NCBI RefSeq assembly: GCF_030705605.1
Contig: NZ_JAPCKK010000031.1
Span: 124,001-188,000, forward strand
Source: Paenibacillus zeirhizosphaerae
Lineage (GTDB): Bacteria > Bacillota > Bacilli > Paenibacillales > Paenibacillaceae
Direction of reading: 5' to 3'
Length of the DNA: 64,000 bases
Part shown: positions 38,940 to 47,885 of the stretch, piece by piece
Layout: every line of letters begins with the position of its first letter
Numbering within the stretch: the stretch's first letter is position 1
The notes under the pieces: model-generated
Databases searched by the model: none
Told to the model about the DNA's origin: nothing
Seen by the model: the letters and a program-made list of their open reading frames with translations, nothing else
Program-made: the position numbers and the translations under genes

Positions 38940-40103
38940 TTATACAGCCCTTTTATTCTTGTTGTATATATCAAATGCCACAGCCAGCAGCAGCACAAGT
39001 CCTTTAATGCCTTGCTGCCAGTCGATGCCAAGACCGATCAGGGACATGCCGTTGTTGAGCACACCCATAACCAAGCCGCCGATGATGGCTCCGAACACGG
39101 TACCGATGCCGCCCGCGGCGGATGCGCCGCCGATGAAGCAGGCCGCAATCGCGTCAAGCTCGAAGTTGGTGCCTGCTCGCGGTGTTGCCGCATTCAGACG
39201 GGCAGCGAAGATCAGACCGGAGACAGCGGATAGCACACCCATGTTCACAAACACCCAGAAGGTGACCTTTTTCGTTTTGACACCGGATAATCCTGCCGCT
39301 TTCTCATTGCCGCCCAGCGCATAAATGTGGCGTCCCATAATCGTCCGGTTCATGACAAAGGAGTACACCACAATCAGAATAAAGAGCAGCACCAAGATGT
39401 TAGGAATACCGGAATAGCTGGCGAGTACAATCGTAAAGGCGTTGATAATAGCTGCAACAACCACCAGCTTCAGAATGAACAGTCCTTGCGGGGAGAGCTC
39501 GAATCCGTACTTGCTCTGTGCCCTGCGGTCGCGCAGCTCGTTGATGATGTACCAAATGGTCAGCACAATCCCGGCCAGAATCGCCACGATATTCATGCCT
39601 GAACCGCCGAAGCCCGGAATAAAGCCTGAGCTGATTTTCTGGAATCCGCCCGGGAATGGGGAGATGGACTGCCCCTCCAGCACGATCATCGTCAAACCGC
39701 GGAACAGCAGCATGCCGGCCAGCGTAACGATAAAGGCGGGAATCCGCACATACGCGATCCAGAAGCCCTGCCATGCGCCAATCAGTCCCCCAAGGATCAG
39801 CGAGGCGATAACAGCCAGCCATGCCGGAAGCTGCATATCCACCATCATGATGGCAGATATTGCGCCTACAAAGGCGGCGATGGAGCCAACCGACAGGTCG
39901 ATGTGCCCTGTGATGATGACAAGCACCATGCCGATCGCGAGCACGAGAATATAGCTGTTTTGCAAAATAAGATTCGTAATATTGATCGGCTGCAGCAGCA
40001 AGCCGCCCGTCAGGATTTCAAACAGGATCATAATGACGACAAGCGCGATAATCATGCCGTACTGACGGATATTGCCTTTGAACATTCTCGATATGGTTTC
40101 CAT
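38940..40103 (-). CDS. mmsB: Monosaccharide ABC transporter permease (MmsB/GguB-like)
   Basis: 387 residues with about ten membrane segments, of the RbsC/XylH/GguB permease class. Motifs include NLILQNSYILVLAIGMVLVI, HIDLSVGSIAAFVGAISAIM and the late LGGNEKAAGLSGVKT. It forms the channel for sugar import with the ATPase gene two bases upstream. The length and the long loop in the middle (INELRDRRAQSKYGFEL) match the ChvE-GguAB type rather than RbsC (about 320). Confidence 0.92.
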   Translation of the reverse strand: METISRMFKGNIRQYGMIIALVVIMILFEILTGGLLLQPINITNLILQNSYILVLAIGMVLVIITGHIDLSVGSIAAFVGAISAIMMVDMQLPAWLAVIASLILGGLIGAWQGFWIAYVRIPAFIVTLAGMLLFRGLTMIVLEGQSISPFPGGFQKISSGFIPGFGGSGMNIVAILAGIVLTIWYIINELRDRRAQSKYGFELSPQGLFILKLVVVAAIINAFTIVLASYSGIPNILVLLFILIVVYSFVMNRTIMGRHIYALGGNEKAAGLSGVKTKKVTFWVFVNMGVLSAVSGLIFAARLNAATPRAGTNFELDAIAACFIGGASAAGGIGTVFGAIIGGLVMGVLNNGMSLIGLGIDWQQGIKGLVLLLAVAFDIYNKNKRAV

Positions 40104-40105
40104 GC

Positions 40106-41638
40106 TTATACCCCTCCCGACTTGGTCATATATCTCATCAATACTTCCTGCGACGCCTCTTCCCGGCTGACCTCACCGGTAATTCGCCCGGCGTTCATGA
40201 CATAAATCCGGTCAGACAAACCTAGCACCTCAGGAAGCTCGGAGGAGATAACCAGTACCCCTTTACCCTCAGCGGCCAGCCTGTGGATAATCGTATAAAT
40301 CTCGAATTTGGCCCCAACGTCAATGCCCCGTGTCGGTTCATCCAGAATCAGAATATCCGGGTCCGAATAAATCCATTTGCCCAGCACGACCTTCTGCTGA
40401 TTGCCGCCGCTAAGATTGCCCGTTTTCTGCAAAATGCTCGGCGCTTTGATGTTCATTCTTGTGCGCATATCCTCCGCCACCAGCACCTCTTCACGCTCGT
40501 TGACCACCATGCCGCTCGTGAGCTTGGCAAGGCCAGTTAGAGAAATATTACGCTTGATGTCATCCATTAGAATCAGTCCGTACTCTTTCCGGTCCTCGGT
40601 CACGTAGGCAAAGCCGTTATCGATGGCCTCGGTAATCGTATGATTACGAATCTCCTTGCCTTCCTTAAGCAGCTTGCCGCTGATGTTCCTGCCGTAGGCT
40701 TTGCCGAAAATACTCATGGCCAACTCTGTCCGCCCGGCCCCCATCAGCCCGGCAATTCCGACGATTTCCCCCTTACGGATGGTCATGTTCACCCGGTCCA
40801 GCACCTTGCGGTCCGCATGATGCTCGTGATACACCGTCCAGTCCTTGATCTCCAAAATGACATCCCCGATCTTCGGATCGCGCTCAGGATAACGATGCGT
40901 CAGATCCCGGCCCACCATGCCGCTGATGATGCGGTCTTCGGTCACCTCATCCTGCTTCATATCCAGCGTCTCAATCGTTTGGCCGTCACGCAGAATGGTG
41001 ATGGAATCAGACACCTTCGCCACTTCGTTCAGCTTGTGCGAGATCAGGATGCAGGAGATGCCCTGCTTCTTGAATTCGAGCATCAGATTCAGCAGATTTT
41101 CACTGTCATCCTCATTTAGCGCGGCGGTCGGTTCATCCAGGATGAGCAGCTTGACTTTTTTGGACAGCGCTTTCGCAATTTCCACCAACTGCTGTTTGCC
41201 GACACCGATATTGGCTACCAACGTATTCGGATTCTCATTCAGGCCGACCTTGGCTAGCAACTCTTGGGTCCTTACTTGCGTTTCATGCCAATTGATAATG
41301 CCGCTGCTGGCGCGCTCGTTGCCGAGAAAAATATTCTCCGCAATCGACAGATAAGGGATCAGCGCAAGTTCCTGGTGGATAATGACGATGCCAAGCTCTT
41401 CACTTTCCTTGATATTTTTGAATTCGCATACCTTGCCTTCGAACAAAATGTCGCCCTCATACGTTCCATGGGGATACACACCGCTCAGCACCTTCATTAG
41501 CGTCGATTTCCCCGCCCCGTTCTCTCCGCAGAGGGAGTGAATTTCCCCCGCTTTAATCTTCAGGTGTACATGTTCCAGCGCCTTTACGCCGGGAAAGGTC
41601 TTCGTAATGTTTCTCATTTCCAGAATCGTTCCGGACAT
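40106..41638 (-). CDS. mmsA: Monosaccharide ABC transporter ATPase (MmsA/GguA-like)
   Basis: 510 residues with two fused ATPase domains, as in XylG/GguA. The first has Walker A GENGAGKST, signature NIGVGKQQLVEIA and Walker B LILDEPTAAL. The second has a degenerate Walker A (GLMGAGRTE), signature LSGGNQQKVVLGKW and LILDEPTRGIDVGAK. It powers uptake of xylose, arabinose, glucose or galactose-type sugars. AAGGGAG precedes the ATG. Confidence 0.94.
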   Translation of the reverse strand: MSGTILEMRNITKTFPGVKALEHVHLKIKAGEIHSLCGENGAGKSTLMKVLSGVYPHGTYEGDILFEGKVCEFKNIKESEELGIVIIHQELALIPYLSIAENIFLGNERASSGIINWHETQVRTQELLAKVGLNENPNTLVANIGVGKQQLVEIAKALSKKVKLLILDEPTAALNEDDSENLLNLMLEFKKQGISCILISHKLNEVAKVSDSITILRDGQTIETLDMKQDEVTEDRIISGMVGRDLTHRYPERDPKIGDVILEIKDWTVYHEHHADRKVLDRVNMTIRKGEIVGIAGLMGAGRTELAMSIFGKAYGRNISGKLLKEGKEIRNHTITEAIDNGFAYVTEDRKEYGLILMDDIKRNISLTGLAKLTSGMVVNEREEVLVAEDMRTRMNIKAPSILQKTGNLSGGNQQKVVLGKWIYSDPDILILDEPTRGIDVGAKFEIYTIIHRLAAEGKGVLVISSELPEVLGLSDRIYVMNAGRITGEVSREEASQEVLMRYMTKSGGV

Positions 41639-41689
41639 CCGTCTTCGCTCCCTTCATGAACCGATTTGTGATGCGCCGTTCCCCGGCCG

Positions 41690-42772
41690 CTACAGCCCAA
41701 TTTCCTCTGCTGTGTAGTAACCGGTCCCGACAATATCCTCTTCCACGTTCGTCATGTCGACTGAGACCGGATCAAGCAGGTAGGCAGGTACGACCATTAA
41801 TCCGTTGTCATAGGATGTTGTATCGTTAACCTCCGCTTTTTCACCCTGCAGAATGCTGTTGGCCATTTTCACCGTTTGCGCAGCCAGCTCCCGCGTATCC
41901 TTAAACACCGTCATCGTTTGCTCGCCAGCCACAATCGACTTGATCGACGCCAGCTCCGCATCCTGCCCGGTGATAACCGGCAGCGGCTTGCTTTCCGTGC
42001 CATAGCCGATGCCCTTCAAGGATGAAATGATCCCGATGCTGATGCCGTCATAGGGAGACAATACCGCGTCCAGATGCTCTGACGAGTAGTATGCACTGAG
42101 CAAATTATCCATCCGGGACTGAGCCAGCGCACCGTCCCAGCGAAGCGTCGCGATCTGTGCCATCGTCGTCTGCTTGCTTCTCACAACCAGCTTGCCTGAA
42201 TCGATGTAGGGCTGTAGCACAGACATGGCACCGTCAAAGAAGAAGTAGGCATTATTGTCATCCGGCGAACCGCCGAACAATTCAATGTTGAAGGGGCCCT
42301 TGCCTTCCTTCAGCCCGAGCTTCTCCTCGATATAGGAGCCCTGGAGCTGCCCTACCTTAAAATTGTCGAATGTCGCATAGTAGGTCAAATATTCGGTATT
42401 GCGGATGAGCCGGTCATAGGAAATGACCGAGATTCCCTGATCATGCGCCTTCTTGATCACATCTGTCAGCGTATTGCCGTCAATAGAGGCAATCACAATG
42501 ACATCTACACCCTTGGTGATCATATTCTCGATCTGGGCGATTTGGTTCTCGACGACGTCCTCGGCATATTGCAGATCGGTTTTGTACCCCTGCTCCTGGA
42601 ACAGGCGCACCATGTTTTCACCGTCCCCTACCCAGCGTTCCGAGGATTTGGTCGGCATCGCGATGCCGATGTAGCCTTTTTCTTTATCCCCCGCACTGCT
42701 TTCCGCCAGATTGCAGGCAGAGCATACCACAGCAAGCAGGAGCACGAGCAGCGCAACAGCTCCTTTTTTCAT
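41690..42772 (-). CDS. chvE: Sugar-binding lipoprotein (ChvE-like)
   Basis: 360 residues. It has a lipoprotein signal with lipobox VCSAC at about residues 17-21, then a type I periplasmic-binding fold: IGIAMPTKSSERWVGDGENM, GVDVIVIASIDGNTLTDVIK, VISYDRLI and VITGQDAELASIKSIVAGEQ. This is the ChvE/multiple-monosaccharide binding group. The start is placed at the ATG (42772) after AAAGGGGAG; the frame is open 17 codons upstream. A cre-like site lies about 60-70 bases upstream, so glucose repression is likely. Confidence 0.92.
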   Translation of the reverse strand: MKKGAVALLVLLLAVVCSACNLAESSAGDKEKGYIGIAMPTKSSERWVGDGENMVRLFQEQGYKTDLQYAEDVVENQIAQIENMITKGVDVIVIASIDGNTLTDVIKKAHDQGISVISYDRLIRNTEYLTYYATFDNFKVGQLQGSYIEEKLGLKEGKGPFNIELFGGSPDDNNAYFFFDGAMSVLQPYIDSGKLVVRSKQTTMAQIATLRWDGALAQSRMDNLLSAYYSSEHLDAVLSPYDGISIGIISSLKGIGYGTESKPLPVITGQDAELASIKSIVAGEQTMTVFKDTRELAAQTVKMANSILQGEKAEVNDTTSYDNGLMVVPAYLLDPVSVDMTNVEEDIVGTGYYTAEEIGL

Positions 42773-42830
42773 GAGGAACTCCCCTTTCTCGATAATGGAC
42801 CTGAATAGCAAAGTGTAGCTCATTCGGAAA

Positions 42831-42844
42831 AGATAACGCTTACA
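42831..42844 (-). promoter_or_regulatory. cre-like CcpA site upstream of the sugar transporter
   Basis: On the minus strand TGTAAGCGTTATCT matches TGWAANCGNTNWCA except at the last position. It lies 59-72 bases before the binding-protein start. A small inverted repeat, GCACC-GGCCT-GGTGC, lies further upstream at 42863-42877. Confidence 0.55.
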
Positions 42845-42877
42845 TATTTCTTTTATATCTTAGCACCGGCCTGGTGC

Positions 42878-43198
42878 ACGGTCTTTACAGCTATACAACC
42901 TTTTTTATAAATTTTTAACTTTTCTTGTGCCTCAAAAGGTTAACAGGTTCATTTCGAGCATAATAAAGTAGGGAAACCACTCTCATGGCTTCCCCCTTAT
43001 CGAGCCGATCCACGTGCCCTACGCCTTAGATTAGGCTTCTCAAGTCGCACCAGAGCGCTTGAGGAGAAACTTTCACCCTCCGGAAAAACATCTTTCCAAG
43101 CTCTCGGCTCGTTTTTACCTGCAGTAACGTGGCAGCCGCTATCAACGGATTGTTTATAACGATTAATTTCGCTAAAGTTACGACTGCTCGTCGCACGC
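42878..43198. other. Intergenic region without a recognised gene
   Basis: About 320 bases with the far upstream part of the sugar-transport operon promoter and the end of the AT-rich island. An open frame on the minus strand (42997-43200) has no ribosome site and no recognisable product. Confidence 0.5.
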
Positions 43199-43225
43199 AA
43201 AAGAGCCGCCTTATTAGACGACTCT
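43199..43225 (-). terminator. Terminator of the two-gene AT-rich island
   Basis: On the minus strand AGAGTCG pairs with CGGCTCT (one mismatch) and is followed by TTTT. Confidence 0.6.
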
Positions 43226-43231
43226 AAGCCT

Positions 43232-43903
43232 TTATTTCACTAATTCAATTGCCCTTACATGCTGGGTGTTTATGTTTACAGTTAAAATAATACCAGTGGA
43301 AAAATTCGAAAAATAATTTAATACCGGAGATTCAAGAAGTTCATCGCTAAACAGCCAGTTATAAGGGAAAATGATGATTGATTGGTCATTATTACTTGAA
43401 TTTTTAACAAGAAAATCCCATAACGACCCGTCAATCTCACTATCTTTTTCGGTGTTCATTTCACGAAATGCTGGCATGATAATCTCATAATCCTTTACGT
43501 TTAAAGCTCCTCGTGAAAGAGATATTTCATCTCGCATATAAATATCTTTAACCACTGGATTAAAGTCTGATGCCTTATTTTGAAGTATAGTAAAGATATC
43601 ATTCTTCAGGTCGGAAACCCTAATTTCGATAAGTTCACCATTTATGTACACACCTTTAGCTGTTTCAAAAAAAGAGGCTACGTTACCGATAGCGTAATCC
43701 TTTGTTTCACCTATGAAATGATACTGAACATCTTCTTTAATGAGAAAAGGAGTTAAAATCCACTGTAAAACTAAGTCCTTTTCAAGTTTAGTTATATCTG
43801 GCTGACTGTCAGTAGATAATGTTCTTATTGAAAAATCACCGCTATCATTCTGAATAACCCCATCATATTCTAACGGTGTCTTTTTCTCTTTGTACCATTT
43901 CAT
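43232..43903 (-). CDS. Hypothetical cytoplasmic protein of the AT-rich island
   Basis: 223 residues, acidic, with no signal peptide and no membrane segment. I do not recognise the family. It has an alternating beta/alpha look (YHFIGETKDYAIGNVASFFE, KGVYINGELIEIRVSDLKND, IIIFPYNWLFSDELLESPVL). AAGGGAGGATACT precedes the ATG at 43903; the open frame begins 13 codons upstream. Its codon use is clearly more AT-rich than the flanking sugar genes, which suggests transfer. It follows the secreted protein gene by 35 bases and is probably cotranscribed. Confidence 0.72.
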   Translation of the reverse strand: MKWYKEKKTPLEYDGVIQNDSGDFSIRTLSTDSQPDITKLEKDLVLQWILTPFLIKEDVQYHFIGETKDYAIGNVASFFETAKGVYINGELIEIRVSDLKNDIFTILQNKASDFNPVVKDIYMRDEISLSRGALNVKDYEIIMPAFREMNTEKDSEIDGSLWDFLVKNSSNNDQSIIIFPYNWLFSDELLESPVLNYFSNFSTGIILTVNINTQHVRAIELVK

Positions 43904-43938
43904 AGTATCCTCCCTTAAACTGAGTCTTTCAGGGTTGA

Positions 43939-44493
43939 TCAATAAACATTAACCCAGTCCCCGGTAACAGCTACAACTTCGTACACTGCTGTGCGGCCCT
44001 CTACGGCTCCGTATTTCTCTACATTAAACATACCTTTTCCCGGGTTGAAATCAATTTGATCTTTATATGTTGCTTTGTTGCCACCCAAAGGCGTTTTATA
44101 TACCTCTTTTGTTCCAACAATATTCCCAGATGAATTTGATACCTCAAAAATAAGATACATACTTTGGATTGCTTCACCTTTTTTTGTTAAAGTGATGCTC
44201 CAATCACAACTCATTTTCCCGCCACCAATGGCTTTGCAAAAAATATCACCCATTCCACCAACCGGTGGAGCGGCTTGTGCTTGAATGCCATTTTCCGCAG
44301 TTTTTTCTGAGTTGAAGAGAGCTTTCAAACTTTCTTTGTCATTAAAATCAATGTCTGCATCCTTTTCAACCAGTAAAAATTCCGAGTGAAGTTCTGTCGG
44401 AACGTTCTCACCTTCACCTTCTGAAGCAAATGCAGAGAGAGGTACCGTCAAACATAATACCATAATCATGACCAAACTTAACACCTTTTTCAT
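43939..44493 (-). CDS. Hypothetical secreted protein of the AT-rich island
   Basis: 184 residues with a clear signal peptide (KKVLSLVMIMVLCLTVPLSA, cut near AFA). The mature part has a charged helix (residues ~35-60) and a beta-rich domain with two Cys (DIFCKAIGGGKMSCDWSITL) that could form a disulfide. It then reads YLIFEVSNSSGNIVGTKEVY and ends in TAVYEVVAVTGDWVNVY. I do not recognise it. The ATG at 44493 follows a weak GTGGGA. Paired with an intracellular partner gene, it could be an effector/immunity or signalling pair, which is speculation. Confidence 0.72.
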   Translation of the reverse strand: MKKVLSLVMIMVLCLTVPLSAFASEGEGENVPTELHSEFLLVEKDADIDFNDKESLKALFNSEKTAENGIQAQAAPPVGGMGDIFCKAIGGGKMSCDWSITLTKKGEAIQSMYLIFEVSNSSGNIVGTKEVYKTPLGGNKATYKDQIDFNPGKGMFNVEKYGAVEGRTAVYEVVAVTGDWVNVY

Positions 44494-44621
44494 TTTTATT
44501 CCCACTTTCTGTATAATTTTTAAGAACAATCCTATGGTAACATGTACCAAATTATCAAAAAAAGAAACTTATGTATCAAATTTAATAAACTAAATTCAGG
44601 ATGTTTTTCCTATGCTACTTT

Positions 44622-44691
44622 CATCTTTCAGCAAATTTTAATCGAACGTTGTCGATAAGAATTTGCTTAGTGTAGCAATGGAAGAAAGATG
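44622..44691. other. Nested inverted repeats in an intergenic region
   Basis: Outer arms CATCTTTC (44622-44629) and GAAAGATG (44684-44691), inner arms GCAAATT (44631-44637) and AATTTGC (44660-44666), and ATCG/CGAT inside. There is no T run next to it, so it is not a simple terminator. It could be a regulatory RNA fold or a decayed repeat. Confidence 0.4.
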
Positions 44692-44710
44692 TGAATGAAG
44701 TTACGCATAA

Positions 44711-44740
44711 AATAATAAAAGGACGACTGCTACGTCGCCC
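44711..44740 (-). terminator. Terminator of the sensor operon
   Basis: On the minus strand GGGCGAC pairs with GTCGTCC (one G-T pair) and is followed by TTTTATTATT. It lies right after the response regulator stop. Confidence 0.7.
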
Positions 44741-44751
44741 CTGTTTCACGG

Positions 44752-45960
44752 TTATTTTGCCGCCGAACCTTTGCGGTACTGATTTGGCGATACGCCCATT
44801 CTTTTTTTGAACGCTGTGCTGAAGTAATGCTGGCTCTCATAGCCCGATAGTAGGGCGATTTCATGCATCGGCAGACTGGTCGAATCCAGCAGCCGAACCG
44901 CCTTGGCAATCCGGGCACTGCTGACCAGGCTTACAAAAGAAGTATGCAGCTCCTTTTTAAGCACCCTGCTTAAGTATACCGGCGACACCTGCAGCCTGGA
45001 GGCTGCAGCTTCCAGCGTCCATTCGGGATCAGCATAACGTTCCCCGATAAGTTGTCGTGCGCGCCGCACTAGCGGGGACAGCCGCGATTCCCGGTATACC
45101 TGCTCCCGACAGCTTCTATATACTTCGGGCACGGTGGACATTCCGTCGGTTACCGCTCCAAAATAGGCCTGCACGGCAATATTCAGGTACCTGCCAACCT
45201 CTCTTTCAATCACCGCTCCAACGCCTTCCGGCGCTTCCTCCCAGAGACAAATACCGATCAGACCATTCTGATCATGAAAAATAACGTGCCGCAACGGAGC
45301 AAGCAGTTCTGAGGAAATATTTTCGGCGGCAAAGAGAAAGAGCTGCCTGTCGTTTTCCTTCATAAGTGATTCACGCGCCGCAACGGCCGGCCAACGAATC
45401 ACACCAATCTGTGCAGGGACCGTATTGGGCAGCCGCAGGAAGTCAAGTTTTTCCACAATGTCCTCCCCGGCCATCAAGCCTTCCATCCACTCCTGGCAGA
45501 AACGCTGCCGCAGCAGCGGGATGTTGCGGTCGATCTGCTCGGAAGCCAGCTTGATATAATGATCATGCCGCCGCTCTTCATCCAGTTCATGGCCGACACG
45601 GGACAGGACGCTGTGCAACTGCTTCGGGTCCATCGGCTTTAGCAGGTAGTCCTCCACACCGAGCCGCAGCGCCTCCTGGGCAAAGGCGAATTCATCATGG
45701 CCTGAAATGACCACAAAACGGCAGCCGGGCCGTTCCGAACGCAGTCGTCTGATCAATTCAATGCCGTCCATGAAGGGCATATTCATATCCACCAGCATGA
45801 TATCAACAGCCTTATCCAGGGCCAGCTCAAGCGCTTCCTCCCCGTCCTCCACCTCGCCCAGCACGCTCATTCCGAGCTCCTCCCAGTTGACGGCATCACG
45901 TATTCCTTCACGGATAATAGGTTCATCATCAGCAATCACAACCTGATACCTTGCTTTCAC
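44752..45960 (-). CDS. YesN-type AraC response regulator
   Basis: 402 residues. The receiver domain (1-~120) has acidic residues Asp11/Asp12 and phosphoacceptor Asp58 in DIMLVDMNMPFMDG. A middle linker follows, then a C-terminal AraC DNA-binding domain (RQLIGERYADPEWTLEAAAS, LSRVLKKELHTSFVSLVSSA, GYESQHYFSTAFKKRMGVSP). The GTG at 45960 after CAGGGAGGAATC gives the family start and overlaps the kinase stop by 4 bases. With the kinase and binding protein it forms a three-part sugar sensor and probably activates the adjacent transporter operon. Confidence 0.93.
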   Translation of the reverse strand: MKARYQVVIADDEPIIREGIRDAVNWEELGMSVLGEVEDGEEALELALDKAVDIMLVDMNMPFMDGIELIRRLRSERPGCRFVVISGHDEFAFAQEALRLGVEDYLLKPMDPKQLHSVLSRVGHELDEERRHDHYIKLASEQIDRNIPLLRQRFCQEWMEGLMAGEDIVEKLDFLRLPNTVPAQIGVIRWPAVAARESLMKENDRQLFLFAAENISSELLAPLRHVIFHDQNGLIGICLWEEAPEGVGAVIEREVGRYLNIAVQAYFGAVTDGMSTVPEVYRSCREQVYRESRLSPLVRRARQLIGERYADPEWTLEAAASRLQVSPVYLSRVLKKELHTSFVSLVSSARIAKAVRLLDSTSLPMHEIALLSGYESQHYFSTAFKKRMGVSPNQYRKGSAAK

Positions 45961-47885
45961 TCTGATTCCTCCCTGCCCCATTTTTGGACATTCTCATGCA
46001 AAAGGGGATGCACGATCGTTACCCTGGTTCCCTGACTTGGTTCACTCTCCAGCCGGATACCGTACTCGTCCCCGAAGGCCAGGCGGATGCGGGCCTGTAC
46101 ATTCAGCATGCCATAGCTCCTCCCCGCACGTCCCTCCTCCTGCTCTTCAATTGCCTGCAGCGGATGCTCCAGCAATCCTTTGAGCTCTCTCAGCCGGTCC
46201 TCTGCCATACCTGCTCCATTGTCGGTGACGACAAGCAGCAGCCTGTCATCCACGGTTTTGGCTTCAATGCGGATTTTACCCGGGCCACGCCGCGCTTTAA
46301 TTCCGTGATAGATCGCATTCTCCACGATAGGCTGCAGCAGCAGCTTCAATACGTACAGATGGCCGATCTCGTCGGGAACGTTCATTTCACAGGTGAGACG
46401 GTCCCGGTATCTTGTTTTTTGGATTCGCAGATAGCTCTCGATATGTGTCATTTCTTCCTGAACCCGGATCATATCCTCGCCTTTGCTCAGTCCGATACGG
46501 AACAGTCTGGACAAGGCTTCCACCATTTCCGCGACATCCTCCGCCCCTTTTTTCCTTGCCATCCAATGGATCGTATCCAAAGTATTGTACAGAAAATGCG
46601 GCTTAATATGCGCCTGCAGGCTTCTGAGCTCCGCTTCCCGCTTCTGGCGCTCCTTCAACTCATTCAAGGACATTAACCTGCGGATTTGCGTCAGCATGCG
46701 GTTAAAGCTCCTTTCCAGCATACCGATTTCGTCTCCCCGCTCGCTATGATTGCGAATGGTCAGATCCCCCGTTTCCGCGTGTCTCATGCTGGCCATTAAC
46801 TGCCGGATGGGATCAGCGATCGAACGGGACAGCGTCAAGGAAGCGCCGATGCCGATCAGGCAGGCCACGAACAGGAAGCAGAAGACATAGAATTGAATTT
46901 GCCGGACCTCCATCGCGGCTTCATGGGCCGGGAACACACCGATCGTCCGCCAGCCCGTGAATGACGAGGAGCGGTACATCAACAGCAACTTTTCTCCGCC
47001 AACCGACCTTGTCAAAGAGCCGCTTTCCCCCACGTTGAAAACTTCAGAGGGAACCTGCTCAATCAAGGGACGCTCAGGTATGTATATACTGCTGCCATCC
47101 TCATCGGCCACCATCAGATAACCTGTCTTGCCAAGCGTTACGTCACGGGCCGCGTGTGATATGGCGCGCAGCTTCAGATCGATCAGGACGACGCCAAGCG
47201 CCTTGCCTGTCTGCGGATCCGTATACGAACGGGCGACCGATATAATCTCGTTATCCCTGTAGCTAACATGAGAAATAACGCCCCGGTCGGCAGGATGACC
47301 GATGATCGTAAAAATCCCCTCAGCACGCTCTGCCTGCCTGTACCAGCTCTCCGCCGTCAGGTTGCGCTGGTCTCTGGCATACATTTCGTTGCTAATATAG
47401 TCCCCGTGTTCGTTCACGAGCATGATACCCGCGATTTCAGGATACAAAGTCGTGAAGCCCTGCAAATACTGCTTGATTTCATATAGATCATTCCTGCTTC
47501 CCGCTGCGGAAATCATTCGCTCAGCCTGCTGTTTTCGAGCCTCGGCTGCCTCACCCGTATACCCGTCCGCGACTGTTCCGCCCTCCATGAAACCGGCCAC
47601 CTGCGGCTGAAAACCGATCAGATACGTCATATTTTGCAAATTTTCCATACGGCTGTCCAGCGTTTCGTTCACCTTACCGATGAGCTGCATCGTATTCTCC
47701 TCGATCTGGCGCTCGACAATCCTCTCCACAGTCCAGTTCACCAGCAGCCCCAGACCAAGTGACGGGACAATGCCGATTAGCAGGAACAGCACAATCAGCT
47801 TGTAGCGGAGCGGCAAATCCCTCAGACTGCGCCGACCGGCCCTTCTCATCCCCTTCAGTTGGCCTATCCACTTGTTATTTGGCAT
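45957..47885 (-). CDS. YesM/LytS-type sensor histidine kinase
   Basis: About 642 residues. A membrane segment near 35-55 (LIVLFLLIGIVPSLGLGLLV) is followed by an extracellular dCache-like sensor (about 60-310), a second membrane segment near 325-350, HAMP (LSRSIADPIRQLMASMRHAE) and a His_kinase domain with the phospho-His in LQAHIKPHFLYNTLDTIHWM. An HATPase_c domain with the N box VENAIYHGIK and VTDNGAGMAEDRL ends it. It overlaps the upstream binding-protein gene. The start is uncertain (47900, 47885 and 47849 are in frame) because no strong ribosome site is visible. Confidence 0.92.
   Translation of the reverse strand: MPNNKWIGQLKGMRRAGRRSLRDLPLRYKLIVLFLLIGIVPSLGLGLLVNWTVERIVERQIEENTMQLIGKVNETLDSRMENLQNMTYLIGFQPQVAGFMEGGTVADGYTGEAAEARKQQAERMISAAGSRNDLYEIKQYLQGFTTLYPEIAGIMLVNEHGDYISNEMYARDQRNLTAESWYRQAERAEGIFTIIGHPADRGVISHVSYRDNEIISVARSYTDPQTGKALGVVLIDLKLRAISHAARDVTLGKTGYLMVADEDGSSIYIPERPLIEQVPSEVFNVGESGSLTRSVGGEKLLLMYRSSSFTGWRTIGVFPAHEAAMEVRQIQFYVFCFLFVACLIGIGASLTLSRSIADPIRQLMASMRHAETGDLTIRNHSERGDEIGMLERSFNRMLTQIRRLMSLNELKERQKREAELRSLQAHIKPHFLYNTLDTIHWMARKKGAEDVAEMVEALSRLFRIGLSKGEDMIRVQEEMTHIESYLRIQKTRYRDRLTCEMNVPDEIGHLYVLKLLLQPIVENAIYHGIKARRGPGKIRIEAKTVDDRLLLVVTDNGAGMAEDRLRELKGLLEHPLQAIEEQEEGRAGRSYGMLNVQARIRLAFGDEYGIRLESEPSQGTRVTIVHPLLHENVQKWGREESE

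Noticed and set aside
42997..43200. 67-residue minus-strand frame downstream of the AT-rich island
   Set aside because: It lies beyond the terminator of the island, has no ribosome site and a low-complexity Arg-rich end.
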